64,000 nucleotides of DNA from Fasciola hepatica (Eukaryota; Platyhelminthes; Trematoda; Plagiorchiida; Fasciolidae), in NCBI GenBank assembly GCA_948099385.1, contig CANUEZ040000209.1:1178001-1242000 (forward strand), read 5' to 3'. The notes under the pieces were generated by a model. It had not been told where the DNA came from. It saw nothing but the letters and a program-made list of their open reading frames with translations, and did not search any database. Shown here piece by piece: positions 48,380 to 61,988 of the stretch (position 1 is its first letter; every line of letters starts with the position of its first letter). The position numbers and the translations under genes were made by a program.

Positions 48380-49160
48380 GAGTCAGGTCCACTTTGTGAC
48401 CTGATGCAATCAAGTGTCTTCCAATCGAGAAGCTGGCAGTTTCACTTCATTGTATATTGCCCCAGCAGATTGCGTCCTCACGTTTGACAGCTATTTGGGT
48501 ATGTGTTCTGACACTCGTTGAGTCAAGCAACGATCCGTCCTGCCAATGTATGCGTCACCGCAACTACAAGTGAACTGATAGACAACATGTGAGACATTGG
48601 GATCAGGAAGACTCTTTGAGTGATTTTGAAAACATAACCTTTTGGTCGTCTGCAGCAAAAACAACTGCGCCGCTGTGTATGTGTACCTTAGAGCTGACTT
48701 GAGATTACAATTAATTTGATTGAATAAATGATCTACTTTAAAAGAAAAAGTAATAAAAACTTGCTACTTTTCCACGTTCATTGTTTTCGCGCGCACAAGT
48801 CTCGGCCTCTGCTGTTGTCTGATAAAGCTTTCCGGATAACCGTTGGCCAGCAGCGTTCTTTTTGTGAACTCTTCTTCGTTTTATATTTGATCTTCTGTAC
48901 ATATTTTCTGGGCTCTGTTGAAGATAGTTTTGACCAATCCACGTTTGCAAGCCACTGGGCGAAGCTGGATAATTGTAAATAAAACCCGTCGTTTTACCCG
49001 AAAGTGGCACAGAGAGTTTGTATATAGACATCTTTGTATATCCGTTGGCCTCAAACGTTTTGAACAAGGTGTGGCATTCTCCATCCAGCGTGTCAGTTGT
49101 ACACATTGAGCTTGCCCTGTGGAACATAGTCCAGATTGTATACCGTAGCAAAACACGTAA
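48380..49160 (-). pseudogene. Penelope-like element, RT tail plus GIY-YIG
   Basis: On the minus strand, LRPVACKRGLVKTIFNRAQK followed by ICTEDQI is the RT C-terminal block. Then EEFTKRTLLANGYPESFIRQ is the linker. In the next part, SHVVYQFTCSCGDAYIGRTD and RCLTQRVSEHIPK form the GIY-YIG nuclease with its C-x-C pair. In-frame stops interrupt the linker and the nuclease. The sequence is clearly different from the plus-strand family at 49.6-51.7 kb, so two Penelope families are present here. Confidence 0.8.
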
Positions 49161-49599
49161 ATAGACACAATTGAAACTGAAGAGCTGTTTTCAGTTCCCG
49201 CTCTCCTAAAAGTGCCTTAATATTGATAAATCAACTGAGTTCACAACACTCGGTCAACAGTTTTATTACCTCGGATCACAACGTTTCAGGCTAAAATATG
49301 CCACTCACCATTTGAAAGTTATTTTTGAAATGTCACTGGAACGTTTGGATTATCAAGTGTAACCATCCATCATTTTAACGCTTGAACTATCGTTGAACAT
49401 GCTCGCAACCTACAATTTCCGCACCTGTCAAACAGCCATGAATAAAAAATAATATAATTATTGCTTTTAAAGAAACGGGTTAACATCACCACTGTATAAT
49501 TGCGTCGCCAAGCGCTCTATGAAAGAGATCTTGTGTCAAGTCGAGTGCCGGAATTGAAGGGTAATTTTGTGAAATGATCTCGAGTCCTGGCTGAGCTGA

Positions 49600-51740
49600 C
49601 GCCAGAAGAAAAGGAAATGTTCGTTGTCTATATTCAGTCAATTGTTGACAAACAAGTGGAATGGACATTTGTTAAACTTCGAAAACGTGTCAACCTGAAC
49701 AAACTGATTGATGAGTTCCCTACAGATCCGAAGAAATTCGTCCATAATTTGTCATCCATAAGCTTGAACAAGACATTGCTTGAGGTGTTATCCCTAGGGC
49801 CAAATGTTTGCTGTCCAACGAAACAAGATTAAACAATTGGATATAGAAGTTGAGTTTGAAAGCCTGTTTGATCAGCTACCAGGTCTTGTTCCGCCCTCAT
49901 CTCAGGAATTAGAGAAACTGAAGTCCACGTTCGTGAACTCATGTTAACAATATCGCGAAAAACGAACTATTGGAAAAAGGATTATTGACGTCGGAACACC
50001 TGGAGAGCCTAAAAGAATTGCAGGCTAATAGAGAAATAATGTTGTCAAAACCAGATAACGGTGTGGGTATCGTAATTCTCAATAAATCGGATTATACAGA
50101 GAAGATGAGGGTGACAGTGAGTGATGGCTGCAAGTTCCTCAAGATCTCATCTGAGAAGGATAAGACGTCTCAGATAGAAAAATCAATTTCAACGAGAATA
50201 AGATCCTTGAAGCAGAAAAGAATGATCGACGCGATAACTTTCGAAAGAATACGACCGACAGGGACGATCATTTCCAGAGTATACTGTCTAACGAAGGTAC
50301 ACAAAGAAGGCGTTTCATTGAGACCAATTTAGGATATGTGTAACTCTCTATGTCACGCAGCAGCAAAGTGGTTGACTGGCTCATTGGAACCAGTAAGAGT
50401 GGGAATTTATAGACACAATCTGCAAGACACATTTCATTTTGTAGAAATTGTGAGGAACCTGGATCTAGAAGGAAAACGAATGATATCACGATGTAATTTC
50501 ATTGTTCATAAATGTCCCGATCAGTGCAACAATCAACTATCTGTGAGATTACGTTCAGAGTAACGGAATCGATTTGGGTATCCCGTTGGATGAATTGAAA
50601 CGGTGACTATATGTCTGCACACATAATATCCAGTTCAAGTTCAATGGAGAAATCTATCGTCAGAAGGAAAGAGTTGCAATGGGATAACCTTTGGGACCAA
50701 TATTTGCCGATATTTTTACGGCAAAACTTGAAAATAATTAACTTGAACCCATAATCCAAAATGTTACCTGGTACAAACAATACGTAGACGCTATCATATG
50801 TGTGCTAGACACTAATCTGGGCCCAAACCTGCTTCTTAACAATTTTAACTCTGCCCATCCAAATGTTTAATTTAATTTGGCAGATGAAAATGACAATAGT
50901 TTATCGTATTTTGACGTATGCCTAAGCCGTCAGAGTGATTTTTCCGTTCAGTTATCAGTGCATACAAAAGCTACATGAAACGGACAATACATCCATTTTC
51001 ACAGCTTTGTGCCCCTTAAAATGAAGAGGAATCTTATACTTTGCTTAGTTAACAGAGCAAGAAATACCTGCACCGAAGACAATAGGAAATGTACTCTTTC
51101 TTCTGCGGAGTGTTTTCCTAAGTAACGGCTATCCTGAACGATTTATCGACAAGACGATGCAAGAAAGTGAAGAGAAATCAAAGGAGATAGGAGCCGCTAA
51201 GAAGGTACTTTATGTGTGTTTGCCATTCAAAGGGGACTTAGAAGCCGAAATTGTTCAACGAAGATAATAGGGAGTAATCAATAGATCAATCTACGCGGCA
51301 CAGTTACAAATCCTGTTCGTTTCCAAACCGATAGTGTGTTTTCGATTGAAGGACATAGTGCCGAGTTCTGCAACCTCGTTTGGCGTGTATTCTTTCACCT
51401 GTTCCTGTGAAATTAGTTACATTGGTCACACGACTCGGCGCTTATCCGAACGCGTTCGTGAACACCACCCGGCCTGCCTGAACACGGGAGCAATTAAGAC
51501 AATTACGACTGCTATGTGTTCACACCTTGCTAAGTCAAACCCCTCAGTTTAGGTGATAAACGCTGTTCGCACCACTTACAATGTCCGAGGAAAGCAGTCA
51601 AGACATGTCAAGTGTCGCATCTTGGCCACAGCCGAAGCCGTGAGTATTCGACTCTGCAATCGTCCCCTGTGCACTGAGAAACAATTTGTGCAAGCACTTA
51701 ATCTTCCGTGGCCCAAGTCACGAAGTTGCATACCCATCTA
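49600..51740 (+). pseudogene. Penelope-like element, near full-length RT and GIY-YIG
   Basis: Blocks occur in order across shifting frames. LNKTLLEVLSLGPNVCCP is the N-terminal block. ANREIMLSKPDNGVGIVILN is the K-P-D-K-G-x-G-V-V block. FERIRPTGTIISRVYCLTKV with HKEGVSLRPI is the R-L-Y-G-L-P-K-V-H-K-x-G-x-P-L-R-P-I block. ERVAMG, a stop, then PLGPIFADIF is the V-A-M-G-S-P-L-G-P block. WYKQYVDAIICV stands where Y-V-D-D is expected; the second aspartate is lost. SFVPLKMKRNLI and RARNTCTED follow. The GIY-YIG part is GVYSFTCSCEISYIGHTTRR and LSERVREHHPACL (about 51388-51480). Several stops make it dead. It shares the family of 18227-19042, and 3' similarity to that copy ends near 51728. Confidence 0.87.
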
Positions 51741-51744
51741 AACT

Positions 51745-54310
51745 GTATTCTGTGCCGGACTACTTCTGTACTTCTCAGTACGCAAATCAGCGAAAATCTG
51801 ATCGAACAATAGGTGTCTGGACACATTTCCCACACCGTAAATTTTCTATGCTGTCATATTTCTCACAAGTGAAAGTTTTCGTGAAACGAAGATTATCCAC
51901 GGATAGATATCAGCATGTATTCGATTGTTCGGAAATCTGCAAGGAGTTTGTTCCTGTCACAAGGGTACGCATGTGATCGTCCTGATCGCTTTTCGACAGT
52001 CGCATTGCATAAGTATTCAATTTTTTTCACCAGCCAGTGTTTTCATGTACTCATTCGGCGTTCTAATGCCAATGAGGAAGAAACACAAAATGTGTCAAAA
52101 GTTACACCAGTTGCGCAAATGATCGTGCACATACTAATTGTAGTTACTCTGTGCCCCGTCAACACAAGCTTTCTAGTATTTCCCACCGCAATCACTCTGG
52201 GGTAGGTGGAGGGGAGAACCCTCTCGTGCGCAGTGTTCATCTCCATGAATCTCCCCACGACATGAAGTAGTGCAGATTGGGCCCTATTTTTTGAGGAACG
52301 CGATAGGTAGTGCTTCTTGTCCGTTTATTGTATCTGTGGGTATTAGGAAGGGTACACAAAACGTAAGGACCCCACACGATTTGACCTCTTTAAGTACTAA
52401 CCGATAGACTGCTTCAAATATGAAAAACGTTTGACAGCTGAAGTAGGATACCGTAAGAATTGCTTGTTCAATACTAATTTCAACTCCAGTAGCTGACTTG
52501 AAAGTTAGCAATTCGAACATTCAGGATTGTTGTCAGTTGCAAGTAAATTGGTATTCTGTTGGGTTTTTTTAAAGAAATGCTTGATCTTCAGTACCTCATA
52601 GTCTAGATGACCCAATGTATTATTAGGGATAGACGGCAGTCAGACCCTAAAACCTGGAGTAGTGAAGCGCATACGATCACAATAGTTCAAATGTGACAAC
52701 AAGCTAACTGACAGTGTATTAATGTCTACCACCAATGACGATCGGAGACTTCGATATTTTCCCCAAAAAATTCCACCGCTTTCGACTTACCGCGTGTTCT
52801 GTTTTCTGCAGTTTCCATCCGGAGAAAAGAAATATACTACTAATTGGAAATAAGCACATCCACGTGAAGTAGTAGTAGGATTTTAATTTTCTAATGTGAG
52901 GTGCCACAGGTTACGTTTAAACGGATAATATTTTTCCTGTTGATTCAAAGGATCTATGTTTATGAGGACCTTGGTAGCCATATTTTAGTGAAAAATGGGC
53001 TCAACTATACTGCACTCATTCGGTACACATTGGTTATGAATAAATGCGTTTCTTGAGTAACTACTTTTTAGGATGAGAACTAAAAAAATTCAACAGGTAT
53101 TATCCAACGGAACGGAGTGCCGATATGTTTCACATGTTACTGTGATTCATATTTTTTCATTTCTGTTCTATGTCGATGAGCCGAATGCTGATGATGATGA
53201 TGATGCTTGTGGGCGGTTGACTAAGGAGATATCATTCACCGTAGGGAAAAAGAAAAATTGCTTTCGGTTCTCAAATCGATCTCATGATTTTCCAAAGCTA
53301 TGTTATGGTTACGCTAATCATAGTGATAGTTCAGCAAATTTACTTGATAGTTTTTTTCAAATCAATTCTAAATGGGTATAGTCCAGGTCGCGTTAAATAG
53401 ATTGAGTAAGGTTTCAGTGTGCATGTGTGTACATGTGTAAGTGTGTGTATAAATGAGTGTTACATGTTTGAAAAATGCGGAATATTGTGAATTGATAAGA
53501 GAGCATTGAATGTGATCAAAGTCTACTGAGTTATGATCACTTAGAACAGGCAAAGTAGATTGAACAAAAACTATCATTATTTTTTTCGTCCAGTGCTTCG
53601 TGGATACCCTTGACATCTTCATTTTTAAAACTTTTGTAATTTGACTGGAGTGTATTAAATTCACCAGTTCAAACTAAGGACATATTTTTAATCATATTCA
53701 AATTAGAGCTGCCAACGGGAGATCCGTAAAACTGGTATTTCAGCTATCTGTGACAAAGTGAATGTTTATGCCAAATAAATATTCTCAAGGCTGTGTATAA
53801 CCTCACATTTAGTTACCTGTGATTTATCCTCATTTGGTTAGACATTCACATTGGCATACATCCGTACTTCAGTTCCAAAATTAATCACTTAACAGGACAT
53901 TCACAAAATTTGAAAGGCAAAAATCCCACACCCAACATTGTTCAGTCTTTCATCTGCTTTATGAGAACTTGTGTCACATAAATATTAGCATAGCCTCTAT
54001 AAACGTTCAGGTGGGTGAGTGTGAACAGATAAATAGAACGTCTAGATGCGCGAGGTTACCATTGGGATAGATCAGTATGTAAGTGATGAGTGAAGTCAAA
54101 TACGGTTCCATTTCGCAAATGTAGTACATTTCGTCAGATGAAGTGCAAACGATGTAGCACGTAGCTCATTTGGATTATGGTATGAAAGCTAACCGACTGA
54201 AGTTCGTCAGTCATCGGTGAAGAAATTAGAAATTTTAACGAAGGACAAGGAAGATGAACAGGGGGATAAAGGGAACAACAAGAAATATTGCTAAGTAATT
54301 CGGCCTCCTC
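51745..54310. other. AT-rich DNA without recognised genes
   Basis: Frames at 51686-52258, 52284-52520 (minus) and 53073-53381 show no motif. A short GAT trinucleotide run lies near 53188-53207, and a TG-rich tract at about 53418-53460. This is the flank of the satellite array. Confidence 0.4.
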
Positions 54311-54534
54311 CTGTATGTTCCAACAATTATCTATTTATGGGCCTAGGTAATACCAAGGCATTCCCTTATGAACAATCCCCACACAGATTGCTCATACAAT
54401 GCAATAGAGCAGTAGCAGAGTAGATTTGTATAATATGATTCTCCATGCAGCTTGACCACGGAACTGACCATTGCAAATGATGGAAACACTGTACAGCTGT
54501 TTGATCCGCTAAGGGAATCATGAGCATTGCACAT

Positions 54535-54613
54535 GGACAGAGCCCACACGGGGACACGAACAAGGGTTGGGGTGAACGATTGTCAGTCGAACACCCAAAC
54601 CACAAGGCTATCC
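54535..54613 (-). promoter_or_regulatory. Pol III-like A/B box segment in the satellite monomer
   Basis: On the minus strand TTGTGGTTTGG (54605-54595) resembles an A box. 33 nt later GTTCGTGTCC (54561-54552) resembles a B box (GTTCGANTCC with one core change). Between them lies TGTTCGACTGACAATCG, similar to the anticodon-arm region of tRNA-derived SINE heads. It is repeated in every monomer. The A box is a poor match, so transcription by RNA polymerase III is only a possibility. Confidence 0.35.
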
Positions 54614-54767
54614 GATATGGGTCTCAACGCTTTGTTCAACAGATACACTACATCATATGGAACAATTCCCAAATTGGCTTCGGCTTTCGCTTTCGCTTTG
54701 AACGGTAACAACCAAATTCTCGCACACCGATCCAATCCTATGTTCCATCACTTCTCTATTTATGGGC

Positions 54768-57700
54768 CTAAGTAAAACCAAGGCATTCCCTTATGAACAA
54801 GCCCCACACAGATTGCTCATACAATGCAATAGAGCAGTAGCAGAGTAGATTTGTATAATATGATTCTCGATGCAGCTTGAACACTGAACTGACCATTGAA
54901 AATGATGGAAGCACTGTACAGCTGTTCGATCCGCTAAGGGAATCATGAGCATTGCACATGGACAGAGCCCACACGGGGACACGAACAAGGGTTGGGGTGA
55001 ACGAATGTCAGTCGAACACCCAAACCACAAGGCTATCCCATATGGGTACCAACGCTTTGTTCAACAGATACACTACATCATATTGCACAATCCCCAAATT
55101 GGCTTCGGCTTTCGCTTTCGCATTGAACGGTAACAACCAAATTCTCGCACACCGATCCAATCCTATGTTCCATCACTTCTCTATTTGTGGGCCTAAGTAA
55201 AACCAAGGCATTCCCTTATGAACAATCCCCACACAGATTGCTCATACAATGCAATAGAGCAGTAGCAGAGTAGATTTGTATAATATGATTCTCCATGCCG
55301 CTTGAACACTGAACTGACCATTGAAAATGATGGAAGCACTGTACAGCTGTTTGATCCGCTAAGGGAATCATGAGCATTGCACATGGACAGAGCCCACACG
55401 GGGACACGAACAAGGGTTGGGGTGAACGATTGTCAGTCGAACACCCAAACCACAAGGCTGTCCGATTTGGGTCTCAACGCTTTGTTCAACATATACAATA
55501 CATGATATAGCACAATCCCCAAATTGGTTTCGGATTCAGCCGTTCCTTTGAACGGTAACAACCAAATTCTCGCACACCGATCCAATCCTATGTTCCATCA
55601 CTTCTCTATTAGAGGGGCTTAGTAAAACCAAGGCATTCCCTTATGAACAATCCCCACACAGATTGCTCATACAATGCAATAGAGCAGTAGCAGAGTAGCT
55701 TTGTATAATATGATTCTCCATGCAGCTTGAACACTGAACTGACCATTGAAAATGATGGAAGCACTGTACAGCTGTTCGATCCGCTAAGGGAATCATGAGC
55801 ATTGCACATGGACAGAGCCCACACGGGGACACGAACAAGGGTTGGGGTGAACGATTGTCAGTCGAACACCCAAACCACAAGGCTATCCCATATGGGTACC
55901 AACGCTTTGTTCAACAGATACACTACATCATATTGCACAATCCCCAAATTAGCTTCGGCTTTCGCTTTCGCATTGAACGGTAACAACCAAATTCTCGCAC
56001 ACCGATCCAATCCTATGTTCCATCACTTCTCTATTAGTGGGGCTAAGTAAAACCAAGGCATTCCCTTATGAACAATCCCCACACAGATTGCTCATACAAT
56101 GCAATAGAGCAGTAGCAGAGTAGATTTGTATAATATGATTCTCCATGCAGCTTGAACACTGAGCTGACCATTGAAAATGATGGAAGCACTGTACAGCTGT
56201 TTGATCCGCTAAGGGAATCATGAGCATTGCACATGGACAGAGCCCACACGGGGACACGAACAAGGGTTGGGGTGAACGATTGTCAGTCGAACACCCAAAC
56301 CACAAGGCTATCCGATATGGGTCTCAACGCTTTGTTCAACAGATACACTACATCATATGGAACAATCCCCAAATTTGCTTCGGCTTTCGCTTTCGCTTTG
56401 AACGGTAACAACCAAATTCTCGCACACCGATCCAATCCTATGTTCCATCACTTCTCTATTTATGGGCCTAAGTAAAACCAAGGCATTCCCTCATGAACAA
56501 GCCCCACACAGATTGCTCATACAATGCAATAGAGCAGTAGCAGAGTAGATTTGTATAATATGATTCTCGATGCAGCTTGAACACTGAACTGACCATTGAA
56601 AATGATGGAAGCACTGTACAGCTGTTCGATCCGCTAAGGGAATCATGAGCATTGCACATGGACAGAGCCCACACGGGGACACGAACAAGGGTTGGGGCGA
56701 ACGATTGTCAGTCGAACACCCAAACCACAAGGCTATCCCATATGGGTACCAACGCTTTGTTCAACAGATACACTACATCATATTGCACAATCCCCAAATT
56801 GGCTTCGGCTTTCGCGTTCGCATTGAACGGTAACAACCAAATTCTCGCACACCGATCCAATCCTATGTGCCATCACTTCTCTATTTACGGGCCTAAGTTA
56901 AACCAAGGCATTCCCTTATGAACAATCCCCACACAGATTGCTCATACAATGCAATAGAGCAGTAGCAGAGTAGATTTGTATAATATGATTCTCCATGCCG
57001 CTTGAACACTGAACTGACCATTGAAAATGTTGGAAGCACTGTACAGCTGTTTGATCCGCTAAGGGAATCATGAGCATTGCACATGGACAGAGCCCACACG
57101 GGGACACGAACAAGGGTTGGGGTGAACGATTGTCAGTCGAACACCCAAACCACAAGGCTATCCGATTTGGGTCTCAACGCTTTGTTCAACATATACAATA
57201 CATGATATAGCACAATCCCCAAATTGGTTTCGGATTCAGCCGTTCCTTTGAACGGTAACAACCAAATTCTCGCACACCGATCCAATCCTATGTTCCATCA
57301 CTTCTCTATTTATGGGCCTAAGTAAAACCAAGGCATTCCCTTATGAACAATCCCCACACAGATTGCTCATACAATGCAATAGAGCAGTAGCAGAGTAGCT
57401 TTGTATAATATGATTCTCCATGCAGCTTGAACACTGAACTGACCATTGAAAATGATGGAAGCACTGTACAGCTGTTCGATCCGCTAAGGGAATCATGAGC
57501 ATTGCACATGGACAGAGCCCACACGGGGACACGAACAAGGGTTGGGGTGAACGATTGTCAGTCGAACACCCAAACCACAAGGCTATCCCATATGGGTACC
57601 AACGCTTTGTTCAACAGATACACTACATCATATTGCACAATCCCCAAATTAGCTTCGGCTTTCGCTTTCGCATTGAACGGTAACAACCAAATTCTCGCAC

Positions 57701-58167
57701 ACCGATCCAATCCTATGTTCCATCACTTCTCTATTAGTGGGGCTAAGTGAAACCAAGGCATTCCCTTATGAACAATCCCCACACAGATTGCTCATACAAT
57801 GCAATAGAGCAGTAGCAGAGTAGATTTGTATAATATGATTCTCCATGCAGCTTGAACACTGAACTGACCATTGAAAATGATGGAAGCACTGTACAGCGGT
57901 ATGATCCGCTAAGGGAATCATGAGCATTGCACATGGACAGAGCCCACACGGGGACACGAACAAGGGTTGGGGTGAACGATTGTCAGTCGAACACCCAAAC
58001 CACAAGGCTATCCGATTTGGGTCTGAACGCTTTGTTCAACAGATACAATACATGATATAGCACAATCCCCAAATTGGTTTCGGATTCAGCCGTTCCTTTG
58101 AACGGTAACAACCAAATTCTCGCACACCGATCCAATCCTATGTTCCATCACTTCTCTATTAGAGGGG
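54768..58167. repeat. Higher-order repeat, 1700 bp tetramer
   Basis: Diagnostic variants recur every four monomers (1700 bp). The CTCGATGCAG variant is at about 54866 and 56566, the CATGCCGCTTG variant at about 55295 and 56995, and the AGCTTTGTATAAT variant at about 55698 and 57398. Two consecutive tetramers are present. Confidence 0.8.
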
Positions 58168-59442
58168 CTTAGTAAAACCAAGGCATTCCCTTATGAACAA
58201 TCCCCACACAGATTGCTCATACAATGCAATAGAGCAGTAGCAGAGTAGCTTTGTATAATATGATTCTCCATGCAGCTTGAACACTGAACTGACCATTGAA
58301 AATGATGGAAGCACTGTACAGCTGTTTGATCCGCTAAGGGAATCATGAGCATTGCACATGGACAGAGCCCACACGGGGACACGAATAAGGGTTGGGGTGA
58401 ACGAATGTCAGTCGAACACCCAAACCACAAGGCTATCCGATATGGGTCTCAACGCTTTGTTCAACATATGCAATACATGATATAGCACAATCCCAAAATT
58501 GGCTTCGGCTTTCGCTTTCGCATTGAACGGTAACAACCAAATTCTCGCACACCGATCCAATCCTATGTTCCATCACTTCTCTATTAGAGGGGCTAAGTAA
58601 AACCAAGGCATTCCCTTATGAACAATCCCCACACAGATTGCTCATACAATGCAATAGAGCAGTAGCAGAGTAGATTTGTATAATATGATTCTCCATACAG
58701 CTTGAACACTGAACTGACCATTGAAAATGATGGAAGCACTGTACAGCTGTTTGATCCGCTAAGGGAATCATGAGCATTGCACATGGACAGAGCCCACACG
58801 GGGACACGAACAAGGGTTGGGGTGAACGATTGTCAGTCGAACACCCAAACCACAAGGCTATCCGATATGGGTCTCAACGCTTTGTTCAACATATGCAATA
58901 CATGATATAGCACAATCCCCAAATTGGCTTCGGCTTTCGCTTTCGCATTGAACGGTAACAACCAAATTCTCGCACACCGATCCAATCCTATGTTCCATCA
59001 CTTCTCTATTTATGGGCCTAAGTAAAACCAAGGCATTCCCTTATGAACAATCCCCACACAGATTGCTCATACAATGCAATAGAGCAGTAGCAGAGTAGAT
59101 TTGTAAAATATGATTCTCCATGCAGCTTGAACACTGAACTGACCATTGAAAATGATGGAAGCACTGTACAGCTGTTTGATCCGCTAAGGGAATCATCAGC
59201 ATTGCACATGGACAGAGCCCACACGGGGACACGAATAAGGGTTGGGGTGAACGAATGTCAGTCGAACACCCAAACCACAAGGCTATCCGATATGAGTCTG
59301 AACGCTTTGTTCAACATATGCAATACATGATATAGCACAATCCCCAAATTGATTTCGGATTCCGCCGTTGCTTTCAACGGTAACAACCAAATTCTCGCAC
59401 ACCGATCCAATCCTATGTTCCATCACTTCTCTATTTATGGGC

Positions 59443-61988
59443 CTAAGTAAAACCAAGGCATTCCCTTATGAACAATCCCCACACAGATTGCTCATACAAT
59501 GCAATAGAGCAGTAGCAGAGTAGATTTGTATAATATGATTCTCCATGCAACTTGAACGCTGAACTGACCATTGAAATTTATGGGAGCTATGTACAGCTGT
59601 ATGCTCCGCTAAGGGAATCATGAGCATTGCACATGGACAGAGCCCACACGGGGACACGAACAAGGGTTGGGGTGAACGAATGTCAGTCGAACACCCAAAC
59701 CACAAGGCTATCCGATATGGGTCTCAACGCTTTGTTCAACAGATACACTACATCATATGGCACAATCCCCAAATTGGCTTTGGCTTTCGCTTTCGCTTTG
59801 AACGGTAAGAACCAAATTCTCGTACACCGATCCAATCCTATGTTCCATCAATTCTCTTTTTATGGGCCTAAGTAAAACCAAGGCATTCTATTATGAACAA
59901 TCCACACAGATTGCTCATACAATGCAATAGAGCAGTAGCAGAGTAGATTTGTATAATATGATTCTCCATGCAGCTTGACCACGGAACTGACCATTGAAAA
60001 TGATGGAAGCACTGTACAGCTGTTTGATCCGCTAAGGGAATCATGAGCATTGCACATGGACAGAGCCCACACGGGGACACGAATAAGGGTTGGGGTGAAC
60101 GATTGTCAGTCGAACACCCAAACCACAAGGCTATCCGATATGGGTCTCAACGCTTTGTTCAACAGATACACTACATCATATGGAACAATTCCCAAATTGG
60201 CTTCGGCTTTCGCTTTCGCTTTGAACGGTAACAACCAAATTCTCGCACGCCGATCCAATCCTATGTGCTATCACTTCTCTATTTATGGGCCTAACTAAAA
60301 CCAAGGCATTCCCTTATGAACAATCCCCACACAGATAGCTCATACAATGCAATAGAGCAGTAGCAGAGTAGATTTGTACAATATGATTCTCCATGCAGCT
60401 TGAACACTGAACTGACCATTGACAATGATGGAAGCACTGTACAGCTGTTTGATCCGCTAAGGGAATCATGAGCATTGCACATGGACAGAGCCCACACCTG
60501 GACACGAATAAGGGTCTGGGTGAACGATTGTCAGTCGAAAACCCAAACCACAAGGCTATCCGATATGGGTCTCAACGCTTTGTTCAACAGATACACTACA
60601 TCATATGGAACAATTCACAAATTGGCTTCGGCTTTCGCTTTCGCTTTGAACGGTAACAACCAAATTCTCGCACGCCGATTCAATCCTATGTTCCATCACT
60701 TCTCTATTTATGGGCCTAAGTAAAACCAAGGCATTCCCTTATGAACAATCCCCACACAGATTGCTCATACAATGCAATAGAGCAGTAGCAGAGTAGATTT
60801 GTATAATATGATTCTCCATGCAACTTGAACGCTGAACTGACCATTGAAATTTATGGAAGCACTGTACAGCTGTATGCTCCGCTAAGGGAATCATGAGCAT
60901 TGCACATGGACAGAGCCCACACGGGGACACGAACAAGGGTTGGGGTGAACGAATGTCAGTCGAACACCCAAACCACAAGGCTATCCGATATGGGTCTCAA
61001 CGCTTTGTTCAACAGATACACTACATCATATGGCACAATCCCCAAATTGGCTTTGGCTTTCGCTTTCGCTTTGAACGGTAAGAACCAAATTCTCGTACAC
61101 CGATCCAATCCTATGTTCCATCAATTCTCTTTTTATGGGCCTAAGTAAAACCAAGGCATTCTATTATGAACAATCCACACAGATTGCTCATACAATGCAA
61201 TAGAGCAGTAGCAGAGTAGATTTGTATAATATGATTCTCCATGCAGCTTGACCACGGAACTGACCATTGAAAATGATGGAAGCACTGTACAGCTGTTTGA
61301 TCCGCTAAGGGAATCATGAGCATTGCACATGGACAGAGCCCACACGGGGACACGAATAAGGGTTGGGGTGAACGATTGTCAGTCGAACACCCAAACCACA
61401 AGGCTATCCGATATGGGTCTCAACGCTTTGTTCAACAGATACACTACATCATATGGAACAATTCCCAAATTGGCTTCGGCTTTCGCTTTCGCTTTGAACG
61501 GTAACAACCAAATTCTCGCACGCCGATCCAATCCTATGTGCTATCACTTCTCTATTTATGGGCCTAACTAAAACCAAGGCATTCCCTTATGAACAATCCC
61601 CACACAGATAGCTCATACAATGCAATAGAGCAGTAGCAGAGTAGATTTGTACAATATGATTCTCCATGCAGCTTGAATACTGAACTGACCATTGAAAATA
61701 ATGGAAGCACTGTACAGCTGTTTGATCCGCTAAGGGAATCATGAGCATTGCACATGGACAGAGCCCACACGGGGACACGAACAAGGGTTGGGGTGAACGA
61801 TTGTCAGTCGAACACCCAAACCACAAGGCTATCCGATATCGGTCTGAACGCTTTGTTCAACAGATACACTACATCATATAGCACAATCCCCAAATTGGCT
61901 TTGGCTTTCGCTTTCGCTTTGAACGGTAAGAACCATATTCTCGTACACCGATCCAATCCTATGTTCCATCAATTCTCTTTTTATGGGC
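59443..61988. repeat. Higher-order repeat, 1273 bp trimer
   Basis: Three monomers (425+423+425) are repeated once, displaced by 1273 bp. The AACTTGAACGCTGAAC variant, the CATTCTATTATG variant and a 2 bp deletion (AATCCACACAG for AATCCCCACACAG) all recur at that offset. The third unit of each trimer differs more. Confidence 0.8.

Noticed and set aside
48728..49109. Plus-strand frames at 48728-48982 and 48918-49109
   Set aside because: They are antisense shadows of the minus-strand Penelope-like relic.
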